Origin: Cyanobacteriota bacterium
GTDB taxonomy: Bacteria; Cyanobacteriota; Vampirovibrionia; Vampirovibrionales; Vampirovibrionaceae
NCBI GenBank assembly: GCA_019751815.1
Contig: JAIEMW010000001.1
Coordinates: 1,025,597 to 1,089,596 of the forward strand
Direction of reading: 5' to 3'
DNA length: 64,000 nt
Positions 8,706 to 17,563 of this stretch are shown piece after piece; positions within the stretch are counted from its first letter, which is position 1; every line of letters begins with the position of its first letter. The translations under genes and the position numbers were made by a program. The notes under the pieces were generated by a model, which saw only the letters and a program-made list of their open reading frames with translations, was not told where the DNA came from and ran no database searches.

Positions 8706-10538
8706 ATGCAATGGCTAAAAGATTACTTGATTGAATCACTCCTGTTTATCAGCTTTGGGGTGTTGTTTGCGTTCAATTTGAATGAGTTTAGTCTGTTTGA
8801 ACACCGAGAAGAGATCTATTATTTTCTCAACGCACAGGCGCTCAATGCTCACCACACTGCGGGTTCCAGTTTTTCTTTGATGCCGCCCATGCTCAGTTGG
8901 ATACTGTCCTGGATATTTTGGATATTTGGTTCTTCACTCGTCAGTGCCCACTCTTTTTCATGGCTGATCGCAATGCTCACTCTGATAATCACCTATTTTA
9001 TCTCTCAGCACTTATTTCAACAAAGAACCATTGCCCAGCTAAGCACTATTATTTTAGGCACCAGTCTGGGATTTTTTAAAACTGCACAGCTCACTCAAAC
9101 TGATGCTCTGTGTACTTTATGGATAGTGCTATTTTATGGAATATTTTTACTCTGGCAGGAAAATGCACACCGAATCAGAAGTTTCCAGGGGGAATCTCGG
9201 GCAACTGTCAGGCTTCTCGGCCTGATCACCGGAATCATCGGGCTCAGCAAGGGCTTTTTTAGCATCCTACCTCTCGTATTGTATCTACAACTTTCACGTG
9301 GTTCTCAGGGTTATACAGGGTCAAATTTGACCAAAGGACACGCAAAATTCTGGCTGGATTTTTGTCTTTCTCTGTTTGCAATCATGGTACTTCCTCTGGC
9401 CATATTCATTTCACCCGAATCGCTTTCTAAACTCATCTTTCCATTTGGCTGGGATGTTAGCCAATTTGCAATGAATTCAATAGATTTCGGGGTGATCAAA
9501 ACCGTACTATTTGCCGGGGTTCCTTGGTGGTTATTCTTTCTAGCCGGCGCACTCTCCTGCTGGATGCAACGTGCACCCCATATCAAAAACCCGCGTGATG
9601 AAGCACAACGTCGTCGTCTCTTAAAATTTTGTCTCTGGTTACTTCTTTGGCATGGGTTATTTCCCTTTGCCTTTCTCCCCTTCTTTTCAATATTTACTGC
9701 CCATTATCTCTACGCGATGAGCAAAGAGCCCAAAGGCTCAGGGCTATTTCGAATCGCGGTGGAAAGCACCGTTATTATTTTAATGAGTTGTGCGCTGGTC
9801 TTTGTTGTCGAGATCTTTCAAGTACTACCAGATGGCTATCCTGGTTCGCTTTGGAACCTACCAGGCAACGCAACACTTTCAGAAATTCATCTCGGTGATC
9901 ACTTAATCACTCTCCCCTTTACGATTCCTATCTGGAAATTATGGTTGACCCCACTCCCCGCAATCTTACTTCTGGGGGGGATTTTAACCTACCTCATGTT
10001 GATTCGACACCGAACCCAGTTTATAGCAGAAACACTGGCCATTAGCATGATGTTTGCACTACTCTGCTATAACACGATCACAGCACCTGTTTTAAGACGC
10101 TCTGTTTGTATTGATTTTTATAAGACCATTACACAGGTTGAAAAACAATATCCCAATCAACTAGCATCCACAGCGATTTACGGCAGCGATCTTCGCTCAG
10201 CCAATCAGCGTCTCAAGCTTAAGTTTTTACTTCAATCTAATCCACAAAATATGACTAACCCACACAATCTAGAGAATAAGGCAGCCTTATTTTCACGGTT
10301 TCTCACCTGGCAGCGTCATCCTGCACTCAATCAAATTAACCTGATTCTGCTGGATGAAAAAGCGTATTTTCAATTACCCGCAGACTGGAGACACCATCTC
10401 AGAGTGGTTGAAAGCCATTGGGTGTGGGAACTACTCCCCCTGGAATTGTTTCTTCCCAAAATCATAAAAGATCGGACCAGATTAGAAGCGGATAGCGTCG
10501 ATCACAGACAGTATTTAATTTTATTTCAATTGATATAA
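8706..10538 (+). CDS. Integral membrane glycosyltransferase, ArnT/PMT (GT39/GT83) type
   Basis: 610 residues with a dozen or so hydrophobic spans over the first 480 and a soluble C-terminal part. The first loop contains EHREEIYYFLNAQ, in the position of the acidic [D/E]-E-x-x-Y loop motif of ArnT/PMT enzymes that take sugars from polyprenyl-phosphate donors. A second loop has QTDALCTLW, also typical. The likely role is transfer of a lipid-linked sugar onto lipid A, a glycan or protein on the periplasmic side; the acceptor is unknown. It starts 43 bases after the xer gene. Its 3' end overlaps the convergent gene by 13 bases. Confidence 0.75.
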   Translation: MQWLKDYLIESLLFISFGVLFAFNLNEFSLFEHREEIYYFLNAQALNAHHTAGSSFSLMPPMLSWILSWIFWIFGSSLVSAHSFSWLIAMLTLIITYFISQHLFQQRTIAQLSTIILGTSLGFFKTAQLTQTDALCTLWIVLFYGIFLLWQENAHRIRSFQGESRATVRLLGLITGIIGLSKGFFSILPLVLYLQLSRGSQGYTGSNLTKGHAKFWLDFCLSLFAIMVLPLAIFISPESLSKLIFPFGWDVSQFAMNSIDFGVIKTVLFAGVPWWLFFLAGALSCWMQRAPHIKNPRDEAQRRRLLKFCLWLLLWHGLFPFAFLPFFSIFTAHYLYAMSKEPKGSGLFRIAVESTVIILMSCALVFVVEIFQVLPDGYPGSLWNLPGNATLSEIHLGDHLITLPFTIPIWKLWLTPLPAILLLGGILTYLMLIRHRTQFIAETLAISMMFALLCYNTITAPVLRRSVCIDFYKTITQVEKQYPNQLASTAIYGSDLRSANQRLKLKFLLQSNPQNMTNPHNLENKAALFSRFLTWQRHPALNQINLILLDEKAYFQLPADWRHHLRVVESHWVWELLPLELFLPKIIKDRTRLEADSVDHRQYLILFQLI

Positions 10539-10891
10539 AGACTGGTCACAAAATTAATCATCCGCCCGATTAAAAAAGCAGTGGCTAATTGGCGGTGCCA
10601 TAACAAGCGATTTGTTTTACCTTTGACTATTTGAACACCCGAGATAATTAAGGCAAGATACAATAACACCACAATGAGTGAGGTTGCGACATGAAATGCA
10701 AGCAGAGCAGAAGGAAGCCCTGAAATAACTTGCTCAACAGCTTTTCGACTAAATTCTATATACAAAACCAGACTCATATCGCAAACAAATGCCAGGAGCA
10801 TCACAGGGATATGAATTTTTCGGTTTTTCCGAAAAAGGATACCCACTGCGATTATGAGCAGCACAGCAAAGGAAAGTGGAATTAAGTTCAT
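10526..10891 (-). CDS. Small four-helix membrane protein, DUF420-like
   Basis: 121 residues with four predicted membrane helices. Spaced histidines fall at or near helix ends (KIHIPVML, AFHVATSL, LLWHRQLATA), and there is an acidic CDMSLVLYIE helix. This layout resembles small DUF420-type proteins with candidate haem- or metal-binding histidines; the family match is tentative. The ATG at 10891 is chosen because it begins directly at the first hydrophobic helix; a TTG at 10930 would add 13 polar residues. No operon partner is visible. Confidence 0.55.
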   Translation of the reverse strand: MNLIPLSFAVLLIIAVGILFRKNRKIHIPVMLLAFVCDMSLVLYIEFSRKAVEQVISGLPSALLAFHVATSLIVVLLYLALIISGVQIVKGKTNRLLWHRQLATAFLIGRMINFVTSLYIN

Positions 10892-11132
10892 GAATGATTT
10901 CGCCCTATAGCATTTCACTCTATATTTCAACAGCTCTTATTATAGCGAGATTTAATACGGGTGACAATTTACCCAGGGATGTGTCTAAAAGCAGCAATCT
11001 AGTTCTAATTTACTATTGAATTCACCCGAAAAATCACTCATAACTAAAAATGAGTTTAAATTGGCAATACTACTGATAGCGTTCGCTGTCAAGCACGGCT
11101 GGATTTATGCTGATCGAGATAGGACATAATCT

Positions 11133-11702
11133 ATGAATTACAATACCCTAGAAATTGATGCCTTTAAAGAAATTGGCAATATTGGCAGTGGAAACGCTGC
11201 AACATCCCTATCAACATTACTAGACACGATGGTCGATCTGGAAATTACCGAAATCAATGTGGTTTCCATTCAGGATTGCCAATCGATGGTCACCACTGAA
11301 GGACAAGGATTTTCTGTCATTCACGAGCTGCACGGGGATCTCAACGGTATCTTCTGGTTTGTGATGAGAGAGGAGGATAAACAATTTCTGGCAGAATGTA
11401 TCGCCGGAGATCTCAATATAGCCACAGAATTGGTCCTCGAAGAGGTCACCAACATCCTGGGAGGTAATTATCTCAAAGCGTTGTGCGACATGTTGTCTCT
11501 AAAGATCGATCTGAACCCACCCATACTGAGCGAAATTACCTCCTATCTCGGATCATATGAAAACCGAATCAACCAAGAACAAATTTTATACATCAAAAAT
11601 AAACTGACCATTAATCAGCAGAGCGTTTACTGTTGTATCAATTTAATTTTAGAACCTGATTCGTTTCAATTCACCTTGCAAAAACTGGGTGTCTCTCACT
11701 AA
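11133..11702 (+). CDS. cheC: CheC-type CheY-P phosphatase
   Basis: 189 residues. CheC proteins dephosphorylate CheY-P and bind CheD. Both pseudo-repeated active sites are present: Asp9/Glu13/Asn16 in DAFKEIGNIGSGNAA, and Glu104/Asn107 in LEEVTNILGG followed by Pro130 at the expected distance. This predicts an active phosphatase. The cheY gene follows 46 bases downstream and is the obvious substrate. The family's usual partner CheD is encoded 34 kb away and seems catalytically dead. The start is the ATG after GATAGGACATAATCT. Confidence 0.9.
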   Translation: MNYNTLEIDAFKEIGNIGSGNAATSLSTLLDTMVDLEITEINVVSIQDCQSMVTTEGQGFSVIHELHGDLNGIFWFVMREEDKQFLAECIAGDLNIATELVLEEVTNILGGNYLKALCDMLSLKIDLNPPILSEITSYLGSYENRINQEQILYIKNKLTINQQSVYCCINLILEPDSFQFTLQKLGVSH

Positions 11703-11748
11703 AGCAATCACTCTTGTACCTATCAATTAGCGGCGAAAGGAAAAACCG

Positions 11749-12114
11749 ATGTCCAGAAGGATTTTAATCGTTGATGATGCCACATTTATCCGCAGTTTAC
11801 TGAAAGATATCCTACTAAAAAATAATTTTGAGATTGCTGGAGAAGCAGTCAACGGGCAAGAAGCCGTTACCCTTTATCAACAACTCCAGCCGGATTTGGT
11901 CACGATGGATATCACCATGCCAGAAAAAAGTGGACTGGAAGCTCTCAAAGAAATTATTCAAACCTCACCGAATGCGAAAATTATTATGTGTAGTGCCATG
12001 GGACAACAAGCAATGGTATTGGAAGCGATTAAGTCCGGGGCCAAAGACTTTATTGTGAAACCTTTTCAGCCGGACCGTGTGGTAGAGGCACTTGAAAAAG
12101 TCCTGAGTCACTAA
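11749..12114 (+). CDS. cheY: CheY-like single-domain response regulator
   Basis: 121 residues comprising one complete receiver domain: acidic pair Asp9/Asp10, phospho-acceptor Asp54 (TMDITMP), Ser82 in the Thr/Ser switch position (MCSAMG) and Lys104 (VKPF). There is no output domain. An AAAGGA ribosome site precedes the ATG. The position directly after cheC, and the closeness to CheC-associated CheY proteins of other phyla, suggest it is the CheC substrate. Whether it acts on a flagellar motor or on type IV pili is not shown by the window. A strong hairpin terminator follows. Confidence 0.92.
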   Translation: MSRRILIVDDATFIRSLLKDILLKNNFEIAGEAVNGQEAVTLYQQLQPDLVTMDITMPEKSGLEALKEIIQTSPNAKIIMCSAMGQQAMVLEAIKSGAKDFIVKPFQPDRVVEALEKVLSH

Positions 12115-12131
12115 GACTAAAACGTAATTTT

Positions 12132-12173
12132 AAAAAAAGCCTTTCGAAGTAATAATAATCGAAAGGCTTTTTT
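12132..12173. terminator. Bidirectional rho-independent terminator
   Basis: GCCTTTCGA (12139-12147) and TCGAAAGGC (12159-12167) form a nine-base-pair stem with an 11-base loop, flanked by A7 on the left and T6 on the right. The symmetry lets it stop both the cheC-cheY transcript and the convergent receiver gene. Confidence 0.9.
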
Positions 12174-12188
12174 ATTAAGGCCTATTTA

Positions 12189-12812
12189 TTACGAGTGAGT
12201 CATCTCATCCATATAATGCATCATCTTTTTAAGCCAATCACCTTCGCGAATGAGAAACAAATTGGCTCCTCGGGCTGAGGCTTCCATTTCCAGCTTTTTC
12301 TCGTTACTCACTGCATTGGATAGAACAATGATGTTCATTGATAAATTACTCATAATGGCTGCTTTTTTGATTTCATCGAGCACATCGAATCCTTCACGGT
12401 CCGTGGGCATAAAGAGATCAATCACTGCAAAGGCATAATCCTTATTTTTAAATTCTTCCATCGCCTCATCCAGAGATTTGACGATCATGATGGTAAAGCC
12501 CATTTTGGCCAACGCCAGTTTGAGTTGGTGATTGATAATGCCAAGGGAACCAATGACCAAAATAGAGCGCGATGCGGAATAACTGCCTAGATTCTGGCTG
12601 TTTGAAACAGTGAAACTCGGTGGGCTGGTATTCAGCATACCTTGAAATTTCAACACAATTTTTTGAAGATCTTGGGTCGTGATATGCGACGACGTTAAAT
12701 GGACGTTACTCAGGGAGAGTAGCTGATTCATAAACTCTGAGAATTCAGGATCGTCGATCTGAAACTCATAGGTATGACTTTGTCTGGTAGATATTTTCTG
12801 AGGAACACCCAT
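12189..12812 (-). CDS. Receiver-domain protein with a degenerate acidic pocket
   Basis: 207 residues. The C-terminal half (about 83-200) folds like a receiver: the phospho-acceptor-position Asp132 sits in FAVIDLFMPTD and a Ser follows in VLSNA. The usual acidic pair after strand 1 is replaced (LVIGSLG) and the usual Lys of the KP motif is replaced (FLIREGDW), so normal phosphorylation is doubtful. The N-terminal 80 residues have no recognised domain. ATG 12812 is preferred because AAAGGT lies about nine bases upstream; an in-frame start exists at 12839. It sits back to back with the hybrid receiver-Hpt gene and shares cheY's terminator. Confidence 0.75.
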   Translation of the reverse strand: MGVPQKISTRQSHTYEFQIDDPEFSEFMNQLLSLSNVHLTSSHITTQDLQKIVLKFQGMLNTSPPSFTVSNSQNLGSYSASRSILVIGSLGIINHQLKLALAKMGFTIMIVKSLDEAMEEFKNKDYAFAVIDLFMPTDREGFDVLDEIKKAAIMSNLSMNIIVLSNAVSNEKKLEMEASARGANLFLIREGDWLKKMMHYMDEMTHS

Positions 12813-12998
12813 AAACAGAGACCTTTCTTTTATTACCACCTTAACCCTTATTAACAGTGGCTTCGATAGTCCTTTGGAATCAGTCTTATGAAACGGGCGG
12901 CTTACTAAAATTTAGAGATTGTTTGCGATACCCCTTTAGGCAATGCCTTTAGAAACGTGGTACTTAAAAAATTGCGAGAAAATCTGCAAGAAAGTCTG

Positions 12999-14540
12999 AT
13001 GATGAAGTTACCCTCTTTTGAAATGTTGCCACTATTGTTGCAAGCCAGTCATAGAGTACTCACCGATCTCAACAGTGTCACCGGACTCTGTGAGTTGCTT
13101 TCTCAAAATCATTGTCCTCAAGATCAACAAGAATACCTGCTCACTGTCACCAATACCATTGAGCGCATTACGATGTTGGTCAAGGAGATTGTCTCCTCTT
13201 CAGATCTACAAGGTTGTGAGGAGATTTATGAATCTTTTCGCTTAATGCCACTCGTGATGAACTGCCTTGATAATACGGCCTTTGCCCGTGAGTATCATGA
13301 GGTGCAGTTACTCATCCAAACACCGTTCTCTGAAACCTTAGAATTAGAAGGCCCGCAACTGGCCGTTCATCATTGCTTACTCAAGTGTCTTCAAGTGTTG
13401 GTACCGATGAGTGCAGGAAAGAAACTCGTATTTAATATTGCAGTGGATATGAAACCGTTTTCTCTTTCTCCCCAAAAGACACGTCTTCAAATCACGATGG
13501 CGCTTGAAGCGGTGGAAATCACTCAGCTGCGTCAAGCCTTTTATCAAAGTGATGATCTGGATGTTTTCCTTTTTCATCAACAACTCAAACGCGCCGGATT
13601 GACACTGAAAATACAAAGCAATCACAAAAGGAACAACACCGCAGCTAGTACCATCACACTCACAGGAGAGTATCTTCAAAGCGATCCGGGCAAACAACAC
13701 GTACCGTCCACTGTCAATCAGATTCAGCATATCTTACTGGTCGACGATCATGCTCTCAACAACCATATATTATCGAAATTATTAACCAGTGTCGGGTATA
13801 TGGTTTACATCGCATCCAGCGGGCAAGAGGCCTTGACCTTATGGCAAAAAAATCAAATCGATCTCATTTTAATGGACTTGCACATGCCTGAAATGGATGG
13901 TTTTGAGACTGTTTCAGCTATTCGCGAAATAGAAAGACAGACAGATTCACATGTTCCTATTCTTGCGCTGACAGCAGCGTATCACTACCGTTATCAAGCT
14001 CACTGTTTGGCGTCTGGCTTTGATGCGTTTCTCACCAAACCGATCAAACTAAAGCAATTGCTCTTATTGATTGACCATTTAAATACAGCATCCAAAAATA
14101 GCGTCTCAGAAAAAAATCTTGGGTCACCACAACACCATTTAGACTGGTATTCTTTAGAGCAGGATTTGAGTGCAACAGATCCTGATCTTCAAATAGATTT
14201 GCTTCAAGAAATCCTGACACTCTATCTATTCGATACCAAGGAGATTCTCGATCAACTCGAATATTCACTCGCCAGTAATATACTGGAGACTGCCCTGTCA
14301 TTATGTCATGGACTCAGAGGGACCAGTCTAAATATTCATGCACAGCAAATGGCTGAAACGTGTCACCTCCTGGAGAAAATACTCCAAGAAAAAGATCCGC
14401 AAAACTCACCACCTGAAAGCGACACCAGGCAATTATTGATAGACGCCTTGTTTGGCCAGCTATGTAAAGCCTTTGAAGCACTCAGGACGGAAATTCATCA
14501 ACATTATCCTGAAATTTTGACAGTCCCTAGGGCGGGGTAA
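12999..14540 (+). CDS. Hybrid signalling protein: degenerate kinase module, receiver, Hpt
   Basis: About 513 residues from the ATG at 12999 (a GTG at 12957 is possible; numbering here is from that GTG). Residues 25-85 resemble a HisKA helix with QASHRVLTDLNSVTGL, where the H-box His32 survives but the following Glu/Pro residues do not. The region where a HATPase domain belongs (130-245) has no N-, G1- or G2-box. Residues 257-373 are a complete receiver (Asp263/264, Asp307, Thr339, Lys361). Residues 400-510 are an Hpt domain with His451 (CHGLRGTSLNI). It could relay phosphate through receiver and Hpt but probably not produce it from ATP. Confidence 0.82.
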   Translation: MMKLPSFEMLPLLLQASHRVLTDLNSVTGLCELLSQNHCPQDQQEYLLTVTNTIERITMLVKEIVSSSDLQGCEEIYESFRLMPLVMNCLDNTAFAREYHEVQLLIQTPFSETLELEGPQLAVHHCLLKCLQVLVPMSAGKKLVFNIAVDMKPFSLSPQKTRLQITMALEAVEITQLRQAFYQSDDLDVFLFHQQLKRAGLTLKIQSNHKRNNTAASTITLTGEYLQSDPGKQHVPSTVNQIQHILLVDDHALNNHILSKLLTSVGYMVYIASSGQEALTLWQKNQIDLILMDLHMPEMDGFETVSAIREIERQTDSHVPILALTAAYHYRYQAHCLASGFDAFLTKPIKLKQLLLLIDHLNTASKNSVSEKNLGSPQHHLDWYSLEQDLSATDPDLQIDLLQEILTLYLFDTKEILDQLEYSLASNILETALSLCHGLRGTSLNIHAQQMAETCHLLEKILQEKDPQNSPPESDTRQLLIDALFGQLCKAFEALRTEIHQHYPEILTVPRAG

Positions 14541-14552
14541 TTGATAGGGCCA

Positions 14553-15035
14553 TTATTGAGAAGGGGGAAGGTGTTTGAGAAATTCTGATCGCGACGCTGG
14601 CGGGAGTTTCCCGTTGCGCACCGGCAAAATAATGGCATCTAGTGCAGTGGCCTTGGGTAGGGCAAACATGCGGGAACCTGCTGAATTCACACAGGCCGTA
14701 TCCTCTGTTAACGCTTCCATTAAGCCATTTTTGTAAATTTTAAGTTGGGTCCCAATGCGGCAATTCAACCCACCTGTTGCGGCCAAATAGTTACGACAGT
14801 CCAGATACCAACGGTACCAGTCAACATCTTGCTCTGCGGCAACAGCCGACTCAAACGTAGACACCCCACCCTGAAGTATTTTAGGCAAACTTTGTGGGGT
14901 TATGTTATCGGGTTGAGATTTCGGTGCCAATAAGGCGGGGTCATCTTGCAACACTTGAGAATAAACTGGCAGAAAAGCCGTCACCAAGCCGGCCAAAATT
15001 AGCACTTTCTGGGTTCTGTGTGTTAGAAACAACAT
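14553..15035 (-). CDS. Unrecognised small exported protein
   Basis: 160 residues with an N-terminal signal peptide (basic TQK, then a hydrophobic stretch ending near AFLPVYS), so export is predicted. The mature part contains VDWYRWYLDCRNYLAATGGLNC, three or so cysteines that could form a disulfide in the periplasm, and a C-terminal segment with ALDAIILPVRNGKLP. The Asp-Trp-Tyr and C-terminal features loosely recall TonB-C-like exported proteins of cyanobacterial relatives, but I would not assign a family. It converges on the preceding hybrid signalling gene and diverges from the phosphatase gene. Confidence 0.6.
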   Translation of the reverse strand: MLFLTHRTQKVLILAGLVTAFLPVYSQVLQDDPALLAPKSQPDNITPQSLPKILQGGVSTFESAVAAEQDVDWYRWYLDCRNYLAATGGLNCRIGTQLKIYKNGLMEALTEDTACVNSAGSRMFALPKATALDAIILPVRNGKLPPASRSEFLKHLPPSQ

Positions 15036-15200
15036 AAACAGCTCAATCCTTCATTGTCAAAAAGAATCATTAGATGGGAGCAACTATAGAGGACCCATGT
15101 CTGATCAAAATGTTCCCTTTGTAGTATACTAGAGCCTGATTTTTATGCCCTAATTTTTGGTTTTTTGTATTTGCCTTGGGGGGAGTGACCAAATCATCTT

Positions 15201-16301
15201 ATGCTGAGCCGAATGACACCCTTGTCCCTGGTGCCCTTTTCGGGGCAGGCCCCTGCTCGAAAAGGCGAAAAACCAGAAGAGAACTGGTTTCACGGGAAAG
15301 ACGGTTCGCGAGCTGAACGACTGGCAACGAAGCTGGGTCTTGCGCTGCCACACTCCGAGCGACCTGTTCAAGCAAATCCATTAGCACCGCGGTCTCCGTT
15401 TCTTCCCGGGCTGAACCGCTTTGCCGTCATTGGTGATTCTGGGAGTTGCAATCCCACGCAAGCAGCAATTGCGATGCAAATGAAGAAGACATTTGACAGA
15501 GCCCCCTTCCAAACCGTTTTGGCCCTGGGCGATAACGTTTACGAGAATGGAGAGCCTGCGCATTTCTATCAGGCAGTTTATCAGGCCTATCAAGCATTGT
15601 TTGAGTCCGGTGTCCGCTTTCTCCCCGTAATGGGAAATCACGACGTTCGCAAACGCCACTTATCCTATCTTGGCGAGAAACAGCTTCGATACTTCGACGT
15701 GCCGCGTTACTACCGCTTTCAACTTGCCAGCGACCCGCGCGGCAAAAATGCTGTGGACTTTTTTGCCATCGATACCACGGTGATGCTCCCAGGCTACGAT
15801 AAATGCTACGAGAGCAAAGAAGAAACCAAACTGGCCAGAGCCATTGCCAAAGAACAAATAGAGTGGCTAGAGCGTCAACTCAGCCAGAGCAAGGCTGCCT
15901 TCAAAGTCGTCTACGGTCACTATCCGATGTACAGCAGTGGGCCCCATGCCCAAAAAGAAGGCGAAATCCTGGCCAAACTGCAGAGAAAACTCGAGCCCTT
16001 GCTGATAAAACACGGTGTGGATTTATACATGGCCGGGCATGAACACCTGTACGAGCGGAGTGAACCCATCCACGGGGTCACCCATGTTGTCAGCGGAGCG
16101 GCCGGAAAACTGGACAAAGCCGATTTTTCCACTCCCGCCAAAAGCTTTACCCGAGCGGTTGGTGCTGCCGCCAATCACTTTATGCTATTTGAAATTAAGC
16201 CTCAAGGACTTGCCTTTCAGGTGATTACTTCCGACGGCAGTGTGATTGACAGCGGACTGCTCACCAAAAAAGCAGCGCCAAAAACCCTGGCTTACGCTTA
16301 A
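15201..16301 (+). CDS. Purple-acid-phosphatase-like metallophosphoesterase
   Basis: 366 residues with the five metal-binding blocks of calcineurin-like, purple acid phosphatase type enzymes: IGDSG (Asp79), GDNVY (Asp111, Tyr114), GNHD (Asn146, His147), VVYGHYPMYSSG and AGHEHLYER. GDNVY with its metal-bridging Tyr, and GHEHLYER, favour the purple acid phosphatase branch; the substrate is unknown. Unusually for that branch there is no signal peptide. The N-terminal 70 residues are a polar extension containing LVPFSGQAPARKGE (Phe13), the motif shared with other proteins here. It converges on the methyltransferase gene with four bases between stops. Confidence 0.83.
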   Translation: MLSRMTPLSLVPFSGQAPARKGEKPEENWFHGKDGSRAERLATKLGLALPHSERPVQANPLAPRSPFLPGLNRFAVIGDSGSCNPTQAAIAMQMKKTFDRAPFQTVLALGDNVYENGEPAHFYQAVYQAYQALFESGVRFLPVMGNHDVRKRHLSYLGEKQLRYFDVPRYYRFQLASDPRGKNAVDFFAIDTTVMLPGYDKCYESKEETKLARAIAKEQIEWLERQLSQSKAAFKVVYGHYPMYSSGPHAQKEGEILAKLQRKLEPLLIKHGVDLYMAGHEHLYERSEPIHGVTHVVSGAAGKLDKADFSTPAKSFTRAVGAAANHFMLFEIKPQGLAFQVITSDGSVIDSGLLTKKAAPKTLAYA

Positions 16302-16305
16302 AAAT

Positions 16306-17559
16306 TTATACTTGAAACACCAGATACCCCATACGGTAGAGGAGTTTCAGCCACTGGTGTACTTTCTCTTTAGAAACACCGGAAATTTCCACCACGGCGG
16401 CCACTGTATGACTGCCGTCGATCTCATTAAACACCTTGCTTTCTTCAATACTCATTGCAAGCGGGGGAAAGGGCACGCGCTGGATGGCAGGCATTTTTCC
16501 GGCGGCCCAATCGGGATGATGCACTCGGTTAATTCGGCGAATCGGCACTTGCTGCCAGAAGGCAGGGTCATTGGCATCCACGGTCACTTGGGTAGCATCC
16601 GTAAATGGAGAGTCCGCATGGCGGGCGTAAAAGGTATGCATTGCCAGCCGACCATGAAAAAGCTCCATGAGAGGCCATACTTCCGCCTCGTTGGGATGAT
16701 TGGCCAGGAGTTCCCGTAGGGGATGCCCCTCACTGATCTGCCCTTCGGGATAGTAATGGTAGGGGTCCACCCAGCCTCGAAAACGAAACCCAGTCGACTC
16801 CAGTAAATCAAGACAGCCTTTGACCGTATAGGCTTGATCCACCGGGTGCAGGAGCAAATCAACAAGCCCAGCGTCATACTGAAGGTCTTGAGCGGTTTTC
16901 AACATGGGAACAGCTAAATGCTCAGGAGACAATTCTTGAAGCACACTGCGCACAAAGGCCACATCCTGCGGGGTTTGCCCCACCCCAACGCGCCGAAAGA
17001 GATCTTGCAGCATATAGATGCCCGCTCTGCCGAATTGGCCGTAAAGCATCAGGGCAATCACCCCGTGAGGGCGCAACACGTGTTTCAGCGCGCGCAATCC
17101 TTCTTCTGGCTGAGCCAAATGGTGGATCACACCGCAAGATTCAATAAAATCGAACGTTTGCCCCAGTGAGGCGATTTCTTGAATGGGCATTTGATGCAGG
17201 GTGAGATTGGCAAGCCCGTGTTTGTCTTTGAGGAACTGTTCGTGCGCCAGACTCTGAGAACTGAGATCGATTCCAACCACCCGTGCCTTTGGGTGTTTAT
17301 AGGCATAGCGAGCTGCCGCATTGGCCCCGCACCCTGCCACCAGGATATCAATGGCCTCCTTGGCCTGATCTTGATACCAACCATCGGGCCAGTACATCCA
17401 ATGATTCTCATGAACCGCTGTACCATCCGTCTTCCCATCCGCACAGTAGGCTTCTAAATCCTGAATCGGCTCTGGGTAAATCCATTGTTCATACTGGGCC
17501 GCCACAATGTCGGTTGCATTGGGGACAGATGCATTGGAAATATCAGAACTCACACGCAA
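16306..17559 (-). CDS. Class I SAM-dependent methyltransferase, three-part protein
   Basis: 417 residues. The N-terminal half is a Rossmann-fold methyltransferase: motif I ILVAGCGANAAARYA (about 72-86), VVGIDLS (motif II) and a post-I block ESCGVIHHL. The region 240-320 is rich in His, Tyr and Trp. The C-terminal 80 residues resemble a small winged-helix-like domain (FNEIDGSHTVAAVVEISGV...VHQWLKLLYRMGYL). The substrate is unknown. It starts four bases after the folP stop, so nadA-folP-methyltransferase is probably one transcript; the context does not by itself reveal the substrate. Confidence 0.78.
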   Translation of the reverse strand: MRVSSDISNASVPNATDIVAAQYEQWIYPEPIQDLEAYCADGKTDGTAVHENHWMYWPDGWYQDQAKEAIDILVAGCGANAAARYAYKHPKARVVGIDLSSQSLAHEQFLKDKHGLANLTLHQMPIQEIASLGQTFDFIESCGVIHHLAQPEEGLRALKHVLRPHGVIALMLYGQFGRAGIYMLQDLFRRVGVGQTPQDVAFVRSVLQELSPEHLAVPMLKTAQDLQYDAGLVDLLLHPVDQAYTVKGCLDLLESTGFRFRGWVDPYHYYPEGQISEGHPLRELLANHPNEAEVWPLMELFHGRLAMHTFYARHADSPFTDATQVTVDANDPAFWQQVPIRRINRVHHPDWAAGKMPAIQRVPFPPLAMSIEESKVFNEIDGSHTVAAVVEISGVSKEKVHQWLKLLYRMGYLVFQV

Positions 17560-17563
17560 GGCC

